DNA of 64,000 nucleotides from Gracilibacillus massiliensis. Lineage in GTDB: Bacteria; Bacillota; Bacilli; Bacillales; Amphibacillaceae. Below the pieces are notes generated by a model, which saw nothing but the letters and a program-made list of their open reading frames with translations, had not been told where the DNA came from and did no database searches. This document shows positions 21,434-31,298 of the stretch, piece by piece. The DNA is taken from the NCBI RefSeq assembly GCF_001458115.1, contig NZ_CZRP01000012.1, forward strand, positions 806,001-870,000, given 5' to 3'. Made by a program: the position numbers and the translations under genes. The stretch's first letter is position 1, and each line of letters starts with the position of its first letter.

Positions 21434-21925
21434 TTATATTTCACAAATTCCACTATTGACTGTTCTTACTTCCAACATTCCTGTTTCAATATCAAATTCG
21501 ATTGTTCTGCCTTTATTGCCTCCGACATCCTCTGAAACGATCGCAATCTTATATTCCGCTAATTTTGCTTTTACTGCCTCGACGTTACGATCTCCAATTT
21601 TTAACATATTATTGTCCGATTGAAAAGAAAACATATGGGCCCCACCAGCTATTTTCGCTTTTAACCTGCTTTTTCTAGCACCTTCGTTTAGTAGTAAGTC
21701 CATCAGCATATCAATCGCCGTGTCAGCGTATTTCATTTCATTATGTATACTCTTCTTAGATGCAGTTGAATCAGGTAACATCACATGCGCAAGTCCAGCC
21801 ACTTTTTGATCAAAAATGACGACACCTACACATGAACCTAAGCCAGATGTCTTTAATGTATTTGGAATTTTAGTTACTTTTAAATCAGCAATTCCAACTT
21901 TTACAACAGTTGTTGTGATTGTCAT
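21434..21925 (-). CDS. cheD: Chemoreceptor glutamine deamidase CheD
   Basis: CheD deamidates glutamines on chemoreceptors and binds CheC. The 163-aa protein shows the catalytic Cys in GLGSCVGV (C32), His in GLAHVML (H47) and a Thr six residues before the Cys (T26), matching the family triad. The GGAHMF and NIGDRNV-like C-terminal blocks are present. The start overlaps the cheC stop (ATGA), implying coupled translation with its partner. Confidence 0.96.
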   Translation of the reverse strand: MTITTTVVKVGIADLKVTKIPNTLKTSGLGSCVGVVIFDQKVAGLAHVMLPDSTASKKSIHNEMKYADTAIDMLMDLLLNEGARKSRLKAKIAGGAHMFSFQSDNNMLKIGDRNVEAVKAKLAEYKIAIVSEDVGGNKGRTIEFDIETGMLEVRTVNSGICEI

Positions 21926-22548
21926 TAATCTTCGACCCCTAGTGCTTTAAAAATTTTATCAAAAGAGTCTGGATCTGGTAATAAGAAAAAATGACCTTTG
22001 ACTGACTCGTTTGACTGATCTTCCTCTTCAATCATTGTATCAATTATTATGGCATAGTCACTCTCTTGCGAAATCTCAATTAGACCTTGCATTAATATTG
22101 CAGCTGCCATATCTATTGTTAGATTTGGTACAGTTGGCTGCAAATTAATCGAGGTAAAATCGGATAAAGCTGATAAATAGGATCCAGATAAAATATTGCC
22201 GATTTCAGATATCGCCGAGATTGCTAATTCATTTTCTTCAATATTGTCAGCTGATGTACCGATTAATTGTTCTACTAATGAATGAGATTCTTCTGGTGAT
22301 AATACAAAAAACATACTTCCTGGTGCTTCCCCTTGTATTCTTAAAAACACACTAACAATTACCTGATCTGGTCCACCAACATATTCCATCAGTTCATTAA
22401 AATCCACAATTTTTATCGATGGAATAGACATATCAATTTTTTTATTTAATAAGCCAGATAATGCAGTTGCTGCATTTCCAGCACCTATATTTCCCACTTC
22501 TTTCAATACATCTAAATGTTGTTGTGATAAATTATCCATATCCACCAT
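21925..22548 (-). CDS. cheC: CheY-P phosphatase CheC
   Basis: CheC dephosphorylates CheY-P and is stimulated by CheD, helping adaptation. Both active-site signatures (D/S-x3-E-x2-N) are present in the 207-aa protein: DVLKEVGN near the N-terminus and SAISEIGN in the second half. This shows two potential phosphatase centres, as in typical CheC. It lies between cheW and cheD with minimal spacing. Confidence 0.96.
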   Translation of the reverse strand: MVDMDNLSQQHLDVLKEVGNIGAGNAATALSGLLNKKIDMSIPSIKIVDFNELMEYVGGPDQVIVSVFLRIQGEAPGSMFFVLSPEESHSLVEQLIGTSADNIEENELAISAISEIGNILSGSYLSALSDFTSINLQPTVPNLTIDMAAAILMQGLIEISQESDYAIIIDTMIEEEDQSNESVKGHFFLLPDPDSFDKIFKALGVED

Positions 22549-22551
22549 TGT

Positions 22552-23019
22552 TTAACCTTCTTGTCCTTTAGCAGCAGCAAAAGATTCTTGGGATAACACT
22601 TTTTCTAATTGCAATAACATGATTAACCTTTTTTCAACCTTTGCCACGCCTTCAATATAATCTGCATCGACTGTTCCGATCACTTGTGGGGCTGGCTCTA
22701 TAGATTCTTCAGGAATATCTAGTACATCATAAGCAGCATCTACAATAAATCCAACAGCGAAGCTATCCATGTGGACAATGATAATTCTAGTACTATCTGT
22801 TGGTTCTATACTTGGCATTCCAAAACGTTCTCTTAAATCAATGATCGGTGTTACAACCCCTCGAAGGTTAATTACACCTTTGACGAAAGAAGCGGTTTTA
22901 GGAACTCTTGTAATGTGCTGCATCCGCTCAATGGCACCTACCACTTCGACTGGAATGGCATATTCTTCTTTATCCAATTCGATAATAATCGATTTATGAT
23001 TACTTGTTACCTCTTCCAT
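22552..23019 (-). CDS. cheW: Chemotaxis coupling protein CheW
   Basis: CheW links receptors to CheA. The 155-aa protein is a single CheW-like beta-barrel domain with the usual VPKTASFVKGVINLRGVVTPIIDLR and VGFIVDAAYDVLDIP core (quoted in parts). It follows cheA by 10 bp and has a GGAGGGG ribosome site. Confidence 0.96.
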   Translation of the reverse strand: MEEVTSNHKSIIIELDKEEYAIPVEVVGAIERMQHITRVPKTASFVKGVINLRGVVTPIIDLRERFGMPSIEPTDSTRIIIVHMDSFAVGFIVDAAYDVLDIPEESIEPAPQVIGTVDADYIEGVAKVEKRLIMLLQLEKVLSQESFAAAKGQEG

Positions 23020-23029
23020 ACTACCCCTC

Positions 23030-25063
23030 CTAATTTATTAATGTATTGGTATCAACAATTAAAGCAACTTGCCCATCACCTAAAATTGTAGCACCAGAAA
23101 TCGCAAACACATTACCTAAATAATCGCCAAGTGATTTTAAAACGATTTCTTGTTGGCCTATAAATGTATCTACAACCAGTCCTGCCATTTTGTCACCTTT
23201 GCGAATGATGACTACAGATTGAAGCTCATCATCATCTTCTTCTGTCGGAACTTCAAAAACATTTTTCAAGTCTATTAATGGTACTACTTTCCCTCTAAAA
23301 TCGATTACTTTTTTATTATGTGCATTTAATATGTCCGATTTATTAATGATTGCTGTTTCAATAATCGAAGATAAAGGAACTGCATATTTTTCTTTTTCAA
23401 CTTCGACTAGCAACACAGAAATAATCGATAGTGTTAAAGGTAATTGGATTGAAAATAGTGAACCTCGTCCTTCTTCGGATTCGATTGTAATCGAGCCACC
23501 TAATGATTCAATTGTATTTTTTACGACATCTAAGCCAACACCACGGCCAGACACATCGCTTATAACTTCAGCTGTAGAAAAGCCACTGGACATGATCAGC
23601 TGATAAACTTGCTTATCGGAAAGTTGACTTGCTTCATCTTCCGTTATAACGTTATTGGCTATCGCTTTTTTTACTACTTTATCGCGATTTATACCTGCAC
23701 CATCATCTGATATTTCTATGAATACGTGGTTACCACTATGATAAGCCTTTAGCAAGAGGTGTCCTTCTTCGTCCTTACCGTTTGCTTTTCGCTTCTCAGG
23801 TGTTTCTACTCCATGGTCTAGTGCATTACGGATTAAGTGCACTAAAGGATCTCCGATTTCATCAATAACGGTTCGATCTAATTCCGTTTCCGCACCAACA
23901 ATTTCAAGGTTAATTTTCTTACCAAGATCTTTTGATAATTGTCTTACCATTCTTGGGAACCGGTTAAATACTTGCTCAATTGGCACCATGCGCATATTTA
24001 AGATAATATTCTGTAAATCGCCTGAAATCCGAGTCATGCGCTCTACTGTTTCTTGAAGTTCCGCGTGCTTTAAATTGGATGAAATTTGCTCCAAACGACC
24101 TCTATCGATGACTAGTTCTTCAAATAAATTCATCAATCCATCTAGTCTATCAATATTTACTCTTATCGTTTTACTTGTTACAGCCTTTGAAGATTTCTTC
24201 TTATTATCTTCTTGTTGTTTATTGTCTGTTATTTCAATTGTATTTAATTCATCATTATTGATTTCAGTAGTTTCAGAAGCAGATTCATTTTTATGATGAT
24301 CAAAAATAGCGACTACAACTTCCTCAATCTCTGAAACTTTTAATATTTTCTTTTTCACTTCGTCAGGATCATCTTTTGTGACTAGTAGTACGTGGAATTC
24401 TAATTCGAAATTTTCTTCTTCCAATTCTTGCACGCTTGGATCTGATTTAATCACTTCACCAACTTGTTCTAAAACCTCAAATACCATATAAACTCGAGCG
24501 GCTTTTAATAAGCAATTCTCATTGAGTTTTACTTTAATTTCTAAATTATTGTGACTACTTTCTAATGATTGGTCTAAGATTGCTGATTCGAATTGATCCA
24601 ACTGTCCGAAATGTCCGTCTAAGCTTGGACCCGCTTTTTCACTTTTTGCTGATGGTTCTTGTGTCGTCATTTCATCTGGATTTTCTTTATTTTCTATTGC
24701 TTGCAATTTATTGACCAATTCTTGAACATCTGATGAACCATCGCCACCGTCCGCAACATCTAATACCATACCCTCTAATTGATCAACGGCTTGAAAAATG
24801 ACATCGATAATTGCTGTTGTAATTTTTAATTGATCGTTACGTACTAAATCCAAAACATTTTCCATTTTATGTGTTAAATCTGCTAAATCCTGAAAACCCA
24901 TTGTTGCTGCCATACCTTTTAATGTATGAGCAGACCGAAATATTTCTCCAACAGTGTCCATGTTTTCTGGCTCTTTTTCTAAGATTAATAATTGATCATT
25001 CAACGATTGAATATGTTCTTTACTTTCCTCAATAAACACTTCTAGGTACTCATTATTTTCCAT
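23030..25063 (-). CDS. cheA: Chemotaxis histidine kinase CheA
   Basis: CheA phosphorylates CheY and CheB in response to receptor state. The 677-aa chain has the full five-domain layout: HPt with FRSAHTLKGMAATMGF (phosphorylated His at 46), a P2 response-regulator-binding domain (about 170-260), dimerisation P3 with the LDGLMNLFEELVIDRGRLEQI region, the HATPase domain with N and G boxes (HLIRNALDHGVE, DDGAGI, GRGVGLDVV) and a C-terminal CheW-like domain. It sits between cheB and cheW. Confidence 0.98.
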   Translation of the reverse strand: MENNEYLEVFIEESKEHIQSLNDQLLILEKEPENMDTVGEIFRSAHTLKGMAATMGFQDLADLTHKMENVLDLVRNDQLKITTAIIDVIFQAVDQLEGMVLDVADGGDGSSDVQELVNKLQAIENKENPDEMTTQEPSAKSEKAGPSLDGHFGQLDQFESAILDQSLESSHNNLEIKVKLNENCLLKAARVYMVFEVLEQVGEVIKSDPSVQELEEENFELEFHVLLVTKDDPDEVKKKILKVSEIEEVVVAIFDHHKNESASETTEINNDELNTIEITDNKQQEDNKKKSSKAVTSKTIRVNIDRLDGLMNLFEELVIDRGRLEQISSNLKHAELQETVERMTRISGDLQNIILNMRMVPIEQVFNRFPRMVRQLSKDLGKKINLEIVGAETELDRTVIDEIGDPLVHLIRNALDHGVETPEKRKANGKDEEGHLLLKAYHSGNHVFIEISDDGAGINRDKVVKKAIANNVITEDEASQLSDKQVYQLIMSSGFSTAEVISDVSGRGVGLDVVKNTIESLGGSITIESEEGRGSLFSIQLPLTLSIISVLLVEVEKEKYAVPLSSIIETAIINKSDILNAHNKKVIDFRGKVVPLIDLKNVFEVPTEEDDDELQSVVIIRKGDKMAGLVVDTFIGQQEIVLKSLGDYLGNVFAISGATILGDGQVALIVDTNTLIN

Positions 25064-25070
25064 GACTGCT

Positions 25071-26120
25071 TCACCTCTTCTTAGGAATTTTTTGCACTAA
25101 TACTTCACTTATATTTTCTAAATCCTCTACATAATCTACTAAACTAGTCTTTTCAGCTGACTGCGGCATTCCATATACAACACATGTTTCTTTTGATTGT
25201 GAAATCGTAATAGTTCTTGGGTGCTTTTTTTTCAGTTCGATAATGCCTCTTGCCCCGTCACTACCCATTCCTGTTAATATAACGGAGAGCGGATGACAAT
25301 TACGCAATTGTGAAATCGATTCAAATAATACATCTACTGCAGGTTGGTGCCCGTTAACAGGCTGTTCTTGATTAACTTCTGCCACAAATTGTTGATTTAC
25401 TTCCTTTACCCTGAATTGTTTGCCCCCTGGTGCTAAATAAACTTTTCCTTTTTCAATGATATCTCCATCTTCCACTTCTTTAACAGAAACCTCAGAAAGT
25501 TTGTCCAAACGCTCTGCTAATGACTTGGTAAAGCCTCTTGGCATGTGTTGAACAATCACAATCGGTGCTTGAAAAGAGGAAGGAAGCTGTGTTATGACTT
25601 GTTGCAATGCACGCGGTCCTCCTGTTGATGATCCGATAGCTACAATTGGTCGACTACTTAAAATAGGTTTATAAGTCAAATTGTTTACTTTTGGAACTGG
25701 CTTAGTGACCAAATTATAATTAGACTGTGTAGCATGTTCAACTTTCTTCACTATTTCTGCTTGAATGTCCTTTATATTTAAGGAAATCGATCCAGACGGC
25801 TTGGCAATAAAATCAACCGCTCCATAGGACATTGCTTCCATTGTTTTATCTGCCCCAGATTTAGTTAAGCTTGATAACATGACAACTGGAGTAGGCACTT
25901 CTTTCATAACGGCTCGTAAAGTTGAAATCCCGTCCATTACAGGCATCTCAACATCTAATGTAATCACATCAGGCTTTAGTGTCTTTACTTTTGCTAAAGC
26001 ATCTTGTCCGTTTCTAGCTGTATCCATAACCACTAGTGTAGATGAAGTATTAATAATATCTGATATCATTTTTCGCATGAAAGCTGAGTCATCAACAACT
26101 AAAACGTTTTTTTTGTTCAT
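25071..26120 (-). CDS. cheB: Chemoreceptor methylesterase CheB
   Basis: CheB removes methyl groups from chemoreceptors when phosphorylated. The 349-aa protein has an N-terminal receiver domain (phospho-Asp at 56 in VITLDVEMP) and a C-terminal esterase domain with the Ser of GSSTGGP (S165), the His of VQHMPRG (H192) and the Asp of GMGSDGA. It follows flhG by a few bases in the standard order. Confidence 0.97.
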   Translation of the reverse strand: MNKKNVLVVDDSAFMRKMISDIINTSSTLVVMDTARNGQDALAKVKTLKPDVITLDVEMPVMDGISTLRAVMKEVPTPVVMLSSLTKSGADKTMEAMSYGAVDFIAKPSGSISLNIKDIQAEIVKKVEHATQSNYNLVTKPVPKVNNLTYKPILSSRPIVAIGSSTGGPRALQQVITQLPSSFQAPIVIVQHMPRGFTKSLAERLDKLSEVSVKEVEDGDIIEKGKVYLAPGGKQFRVKEVNQQFVAEVNQEQPVNGHQPAVDVLFESISQLRNCHPLSVILTGMGSDGARGIIELKKKHPRTITISQSKETCVVYGMPQSAEKTSLVDYVEDLENISEVLVQKIPKKR

Positions 26121-26126
26121 AGATTT

Positions 26127-26981
26127 CTACCTTTCTGTTATTAATCTTTTAAGTTTGCTTAGAAATCCTGAATTTTCTTTTGGTCTCGGTGCTTCCCCTA
26201 AAAATTGTTTGGTCACTTGTTCAATTGCTTTTGAGGCTTTTGATTTAGGGTTATGTAGTATAAATGGCTGTTGGTTAATCACTGCTTCTACAACAGACTC
26301 GTCATCTGGTATAGTTCCAAGTGGTGTTATATCATGATGCAAAAAACGCTTTATTGCACTCGACATACGATTCATGATATCGATTCCCTGCTTTTCGTTT
26401 TTTGAACGATTAATAATTAGATGAAAATGAATAGACTGTTGGGATAGAATATGTTTCACCATTGAATAAGCATCTGTCATCGATGTGGGTTCTGGCGTTG
26501 TAACAAGAATACATTCGTCAACTGCCAATATATAGTGAATTGTTTCTCTGGTAACACCTGCCCCCATATCAAAAATAATATAATCATATTGACGAAATAA
26601 TAGTTCTAATTGTTCAAGAAAATAGTTCAACCTATCTTGATCTAAATAAAAAATATGATCTTGTCCACTACCACCCGCAATATAAAATAGTGAATTTGGT
26701 CCTGGTTCTATAATATCATAAATTGACAAATTATTCTCGAACATATTTATGATGGAATACCTAGAAGATTTCCCTAATAAAATATCGATATTTCCCATAC
26801 CAATATCTAAATCAAAGAGAAGTACTTTCTTACCTTTATTTGCAAGAGATAACGAAAAATTCAGCGCAATATTCGATTTCCCTACGCCACCTTTACCACT
26901 TACAATTGCAATTGTTTTTGCATGATACTGATTGTGTAGTCCTGTTATTTTTTGTCTTAACTTTGCTGCTTGATCGGACAT
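26127..26981 (-). CDS. flhG: MinD-like flagellar number regulator FlhG
   Basis: FlhG (YlxH) is a MinD/ParA-type ATPase that stimulates FlhF GTPase activity and controls flagellar placement. The 284-aa protein has the deviant Walker A KGGVGKSN near residue 30, the FDLDIGMGNIDILLG switch and the DMGAGVTRET segment. The N-terminus contains a DQAAKLRQK activator helix, the region FlhG uses to contact FlhF. It is 3 bp downstream of flhF. Confidence 0.96.
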   Translation of the reverse strand: MSDQAAKLRQKITGLHNQYHAKTIAIVSGKGGVGKSNIALNFSLSLANKGKKVLLFDLDIGMGNIDILLGKSSRYSIINMFENNLSIYDIIEPGPNSLFYIAGGSGQDHIFYLDQDRLNYFLEQLELLFRQYDYIIFDMGAGVTRETIHYILAVDECILVTTPEPTSMTDAYSMVKHILSQQSIHFHLIINRSKNEKQGIDIMNRMSSAIKRFLHHDITPLGTIPDDESVVEAVINQQPFILHNPKSKASKAIEQVTKQFLGEAPRPKENSGFLSKLKRLITER

Positions 26982-26984
26982 TTT

Positions 26985-28094
26985 TTAATCACCAACTATT
27001 AATTTTGCCATTTTTTCGATCGAGAGTTCTTCGATGTCATCTGGTACGTCTTGACCATTCGTAATATATGCTACCCCAATATTGTGATTCAAACAGAGAT
27101 TCAAGACTGATCCATATGTCTTAGTTTCATCCTTTTTTGTAAATATTAATTGCTTGATAGGAATGTTTCGAAATTGCTGATAAATATCCTCTAGGTCACT
27201 TCCTCTTGTCGTTAAAGATAAAACAAGAAAAGTGTCAACTTCATGGTTTAGGTCCACAATTTTTCCAAGCTCTTTAATGTATTTTTCGTCTCTAAAGTTT
27301 CTCCCAGCGGTGTCAACAAACACAAAATCATAATCATCAAATTTTTCTTTTGCCTTTTGATAATCCTCTAAATTGTAGGCTATCTCAATCGGAACATCTA
27401 AAATCTTGGAGTATGTTTTTAATTGTTCGATAGCTGCAATTCGATAGGTATCTGTCGTGATAAAAGCAACTTTTTTCTGTTGTTTTAAAACACAATGCGC
27501 AGCCAACTTAGCTATCGTCGTTGTTTTGCCAACACCTGTTGGTCCAACTAAATGAATATATTTTCTATCAAAAGTAGGTATGCCAAATGTACCCTTATTA
27601 GATAACCGATGTTTGATCTCAAAAGATAATTGGCTCCAGATATTTGTTTCTTCCATTTCTTCATTATTTGATCTCGCTTGGATGGTCTCGATTAAATCAT
27701 AAGCAATTTCTTGGTCTACCTCTTGATCTAACAATTTTTCGTATACAAGTTGAAAAACTGGTTGGAATTCAGCTGTTTGATTGTTATTTTGTTGCATCCA
27801 CTTTTTCATATCTCTTAATTCTTTCAACACGGCATCGTGATTTGATGATGACATATTTGGCGGTATCTTTGATTGTTGCATTTCCGGTTTTATTGGTTGA
27901 TCTGTTTTCTTCTTAGGTAACGTTGTTTTATCGATAGCTGCTAATACTTCGATCTTTCTTTTTTTAAATAAACCGAGGAACCCACCTTCGTGTATCACTT
28001 TAGAATTTAAAATAACAGCATCTGAACCTAATTCTTTTCGAACAACTTGCATGACTTCGGGCATTGTTGCTCCTTTAAATTTTTTTACCTTCAT
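26985..28094 (-). CDS. flhF: Flagellar biosynthesis GTPase FlhF
   Basis: FlhF is an SRP-type GTPase that sets flagellar position. The 369-aa protein has an N-terminal basic region (MKVKKFKG), a variable B domain, and an NG domain with [16 protein letters not shown] near residue 183, DTYRIAAIEQL and DTAGRN. Its start overlaps the flhA stop (ATGA). Confidence 0.97.
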   Translation of the reverse strand: MKVKKFKGATMPEVMQVVRKELGSDAVILNSKVIHEGGFLGLFKKRKIEVLAAIDKTTLPKKKTDQPIKPEMQQSKIPPNMSSSNHDAVLKELRDMKKWMQQNNNQTAEFQPVFQLVYEKLLDQEVDQEIAYDLIETIQARSNNEEMEETNIWSQLSFEIKHRLSNKGTFGIPTFDRKYIHLVGPTGVGKTTTIAKLAAHCVLKQQKKVAFITTDTYRIAAIEQLKTYSKILDVPIEIAYNLEDYQKAKEKFDDYDFVFVDTAGRNFRDEKYIKELGKIVDLNHEVDTFLVLSLTTRGSDLEDIYQQFRNIPIKQLIFTKKDETKTYGSVLNLCLNHNIGVAYITNGQDVPDDIEELSIEKMAKLIVGD

Positions 28095-30124
28095 GCTACA
28101 TTCACCATCCCGATGCTTTGAATTTCTGCTGTTGGTTCAATTTCATTATAAGATAATACGATAACTTGCGGATAGAAGCGATCTAATAATTGTTTGAAAT
28201 ACATTCTGATCGTCGGCGAACATAAAATAACTGGTGTTTCCTCTTGCAAGCTAATGTTTTCTACATTTTCAGATACCGATTGAATCACTTTTTGTTGGGT
28301 ATCTGGATCCATTGCTAAGTAACTTCCATGTTCTGTTTGTTGTATATGTTCAGCGATTAACTTTTCCACTTCTCCTGATACAGTTATTACTTTTAACTGC
28401 TGTCTACCTTGCACAATATCATTGGTTATTTGTGCTGATAAAGACTGTCTAACATACTCTGTTAATAGATCAGTATCCGTGGTCATTTTTGCAAAGTCTG
28501 CTAATGTTTCAAAAATAACTGGTAAGTTTTTGATGGAGACATGTTCACGTAATAATTTTGCCAACACTTTTTGCACATCACCAACTGCTAATGGTTCTGG
28601 TGTGACCTCTTCTACTAAAATCGGGTTACTTTCTTTCAAATGATCTAATAATTGTTGTGTTTCTTGACGGCCAATTAATTGATGTGCAAAACGCTTAATC
28701 AACTCTGTTATATGTGTCGATACCACTGATGGTGGATCTACAACCGTATAACCAGACATTTCGGCATCATCTTTAGCTTCTTCTGTAATCCATTTTGCAG
28801 GCAGTCCAAATGCTGGTTCTACTGTATCAATACCCTCCAACTCATCATCTTCAATGCCAGGGCTCATCGCAAGGTAGTGATCTAAAAGCAATTCTCCCCG
28901 TGCCACTTCGTTACCTTTGATTTTTAAACGGTATTCATTTGGATTGAGTTGAATATTGTCCCTAATTCTTACAACTGGTATGACTAAACCTAGTTCAATA
29001 GCAAGCTGACGTCTAATCATAACAACTCGGTCTAACAAATCTCCTCCTTGATTAGAGTCCGCTAGAGGAATTAGACCATAGCCAAACTCAAATTCAATGG
29101 GGTCCATATTAATAAGCCCTACCACATTTTCTGGTGATTTCATTTCTTCTGACTCGGATTCATCCACTTCATCTGGTGTTGGTGGTTCCTCCACTTTTGC
29201 TTTTCTCGATAACATATATGCACTACCAATTAAAACAAGGGCAATTGTTGTTGTTAACATAAAGTTAATCGGTGTAAGACCTAGGAAAAATATCGTACCA
29301 CCAGCTATATATAACAAGGTAGGGTAACGTAATAATTGTTTGGATACATCTGCACTCAAATTTCCTTCAGATGCTACTCTCGTAACAACAATACCAGTTG
29401 CCGTTGAAATTAGTAATGCTGGTATTTGACTAACCAACCCATCACCAACTGTAAGACGCATATAAGTATCAATTGCCTCATTAAAACTTAAACCTAATTG
29501 AGCCATCCCAATAATGAGCCCGAATATGATGTTAATCAGTACGATAATAATACCTGCAATGGCATCCCCTTTGACAAATTTACTTGCCCCATCCATTGCA
29601 CCATAAAAGTCTGCTTCATGCTCTATTTTTTCCCGGCGGTCTTTTGCTTGCTGTTCATTAATCATACCTGCATTTAAATCCGCATCAATGCTCATTTGTT
29701 TACCTGGCATCGCATCTAATGTGAAACGTGCTGCAACCTCTGATACACGTTCACTACCTTTGGTTATTACTAAAAATTGTATAATGACTAAAATAACAAA
29801 CACTACAAAACCTACTAATGGATTATCACCGATAACAAATGTACCAAATGTTTCAACAACCCCACCGGCATCTGCTTCAGAAAGAATCGAACGAGTAGTC
29901 GATACGTTTAAACCTAATCGGAATAATGTTAATAATAATAACAAGGACGGAAAAACGGAAAACTGCAAAGCTTCCGTTGTATTCATTGACACTAGAATAA
30001 CAATTAATGCTAGAGATATATTGATTAAAATTAATATACTTAATAACCACCCTGGTAAGGGAATAACTAACATGATAATGATCGATATAACACCGAATAA
30101 AACGGAAAAATCTCTAGCTTTCAT
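28091..30124 (-). CDS. flhA: Flagellar export protein FlhA
   Basis: FlhA forms the nonameric export gate platform of the flagellar type III system. The 677-aa protein has about eight N-terminal membrane helices, the conserved FHIPEP-type loop region (TLDAMPGKQMSIDADLNAGM, in part) and a large cytoplasmic C-domain from about residue 330. The start has AAAGGAG. About 92 bp separate it from flhB. Confidence 0.98.
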   Translation of the reverse strand: MKARDFSVLFGVISIIIMLVIPLPGWLLSILILINISLALIVILVSMNTTEALQFSVFPSLLLLLTLFRLGLNVSTTRSILSEADAGGVVETFGTFVIGDNPLVGFVVFVILVIIQFLVITKGSERVSEVAARFTLDAMPGKQMSIDADLNAGMINEQQAKDRREKIEHEADFYGAMDGASKFVKGDAIAGIIIVLINIIFGLIIGMAQLGLSFNEAIDTYMRLTVGDGLVSQIPALLISTATGIVVTRVASEGNLSADVSKQLLRYPTLLYIAGGTIFFLGLTPINFMLTTTIALVLIGSAYMLSRKAKVEEPPTPDEVDESESEEMKSPENVVGLINMDPIEFEFGYGLIPLADSNQGGDLLDRVVMIRRQLAIELGLVIPVVRIRDNIQLNPNEYRLKIKGNEVARGELLLDHYLAMSPGIEDDELEGIDTVEPAFGLPAKWITEEAKDDAEMSGYTVVDPPSVVSTHITELIKRFAHQLIGRQETQQLLDHLKESNPILVEEVTPEPLAVGDVQKVLAKLLREHVSIKNLPVIFETLADFAKMTTDTDLLTEYVRQSLSAQITNDIVQGRQQLKVITVSGEVEKLIAEHIQQTEHGSYLAMDPDTQQKVIQSVSENVENISLQEETPVILCSPTIRMYFKQLLDRFYPQVIVLSYNEIEPTAEIQSIGMVNVA

Positions 30125-30216
30125 TTTCTTACAACTCCTTTACAGTCACACCACTGGTTGCACAAACGATTTTAATATATTTTGTTATCTTACGAATAAA
30201 AATTATCTGTTACTTT

Positions 30217-31296
30217 TTAGATCTTCTTCTGGATTCTGTAGACATATGCAAGTATTTCGGCAACCGCTTTGAAAAAGTCTTCCGGAATTACTTCATTTAT
30301 CTCTACTTGGTCATATAATGCTCTTGCCAAAGGTCGATTTTCTACCATTACAATGTCGTGATTTTTTGCTATGTCTTTTATTCTCATTGCGACGAAATCA
30401 ACACCTTTTGCAACAACATATGGCGCATCTGCTTTGTTTTCATCATATTTAATAGCAATCGCATAGTGGGTAGGATTGGTAATGACCACATCTGCATTTG
30501 GAACCTCACTCATCATCCTTTGCATCGCCATTTGCCTTTGCTTTTCTTTAATTTTTGATTTAATTAGAGGGTCACCCTCGATGTTTTTATGTTCATCTTT
30601 CACATCATTTTTCGACATTTTATTCTGTTTTTCATAATCGTATCTTTGATAAGTATAATCGATAACAGAAATAATTAATAAACCAATGGCAGCAGCTATT
30701 CCCATTTGAATCGTCATTTGTCCAAAGAAAGCTAGTGCACTGTTCACCTCTTTATCTGCTAACATCATCATTTCATCACGATTCATCCAAATAATAGAAA
30801 AAGTAATCGCCCCTACCAACGTAATTTTCAGTAAGGATTTAACTAATTCTACAAGTGCTCTGGCTGAGAATATTCTTTTGGCACCTTGAATTGGATCTAT
30901 TTTATTTAGCTTCATTTTTAACGGTTCTGCTGTAAAGAGAAAACCAATCTGCAAAAAATTCGAAGCAAGTCCAGCAACGATTGCGATTAACATAATTGGT
31001 GCAATCGCTATACTAATTTGTGTCAAAACATCGAATAACATGCTAAATACTTCTTTTTCTGTTACTTCATGATGGATATATTCAGTGAAAGATTTACTAT
31101 ACATGCTTGTCATAGTATCCTTTAATGAACTACCTGTTACCAATAAAATAATAAAAACAAAAAATAGTAGAATAGCAGTGTTAACATCTTGACTTTTAGC
31201 TACTTGACCTTTTTTTCTAGCGTCTTGTCTTTTTTTCGGAGTTGCTTTTTCGGTTTTTTCACCAGCGAAAAATTGCAGATCCAACTGTAACCTCAT
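30217..31296 (-). CDS. flhB: Flagellar export switch protein FlhB
   Basis: FlhB switches export from rod/hook to filament substrates after self-cleavage. The 359-aa protein has the N-terminal QFFAGEKTEKATPKK block, four membrane helices, and the autocleavage motif NPTH in NADVVITNPTHYAIAI near residue 270. A separate gene, ylqH at 58749, encodes only the equivalent of its C-terminal domain. It follows fliR by 2 bp. Confidence 0.98.
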   Translation of the reverse strand: MRLQLDLQFFAGEKTEKATPKKRQDARKKGQVAKSQDVNTAILLFFVFIILLVTGSSLKDTMTSMYSKSFTEYIHHEVTEKEVFSMLFDVLTQISIAIAPIMLIAIVAGLASNFLQIGFLFTAEPLKMKLNKIDPIQGAKRIFSARALVELVKSLLKITLVGAITFSIIWMNRDEMMMLADKEVNSALAFFGQMTIQMGIAAAIGLLIISVIDYTYQRYDYEKQNKMSKNDVKDEHKNIEGDPLIKSKIKEKQRQMAMQRMMSEVPNADVVITNPTHYAIAIKYDENKADAPYVVAKGVDFVAMRIKDIAKNHDIVMVENRPLARALYDQVEINEVIPEDFFKAVAEILAYVYRIQKKI

Positions 31297-31298
31297 TG

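Noticed and set aside
29688-30272. A 194-codon plus-strand open frame opposite flhA
   Set aside because: It is antisense to the well-conserved flhA coding region, has no ribosome site and its composition mirrors the flhA frame.
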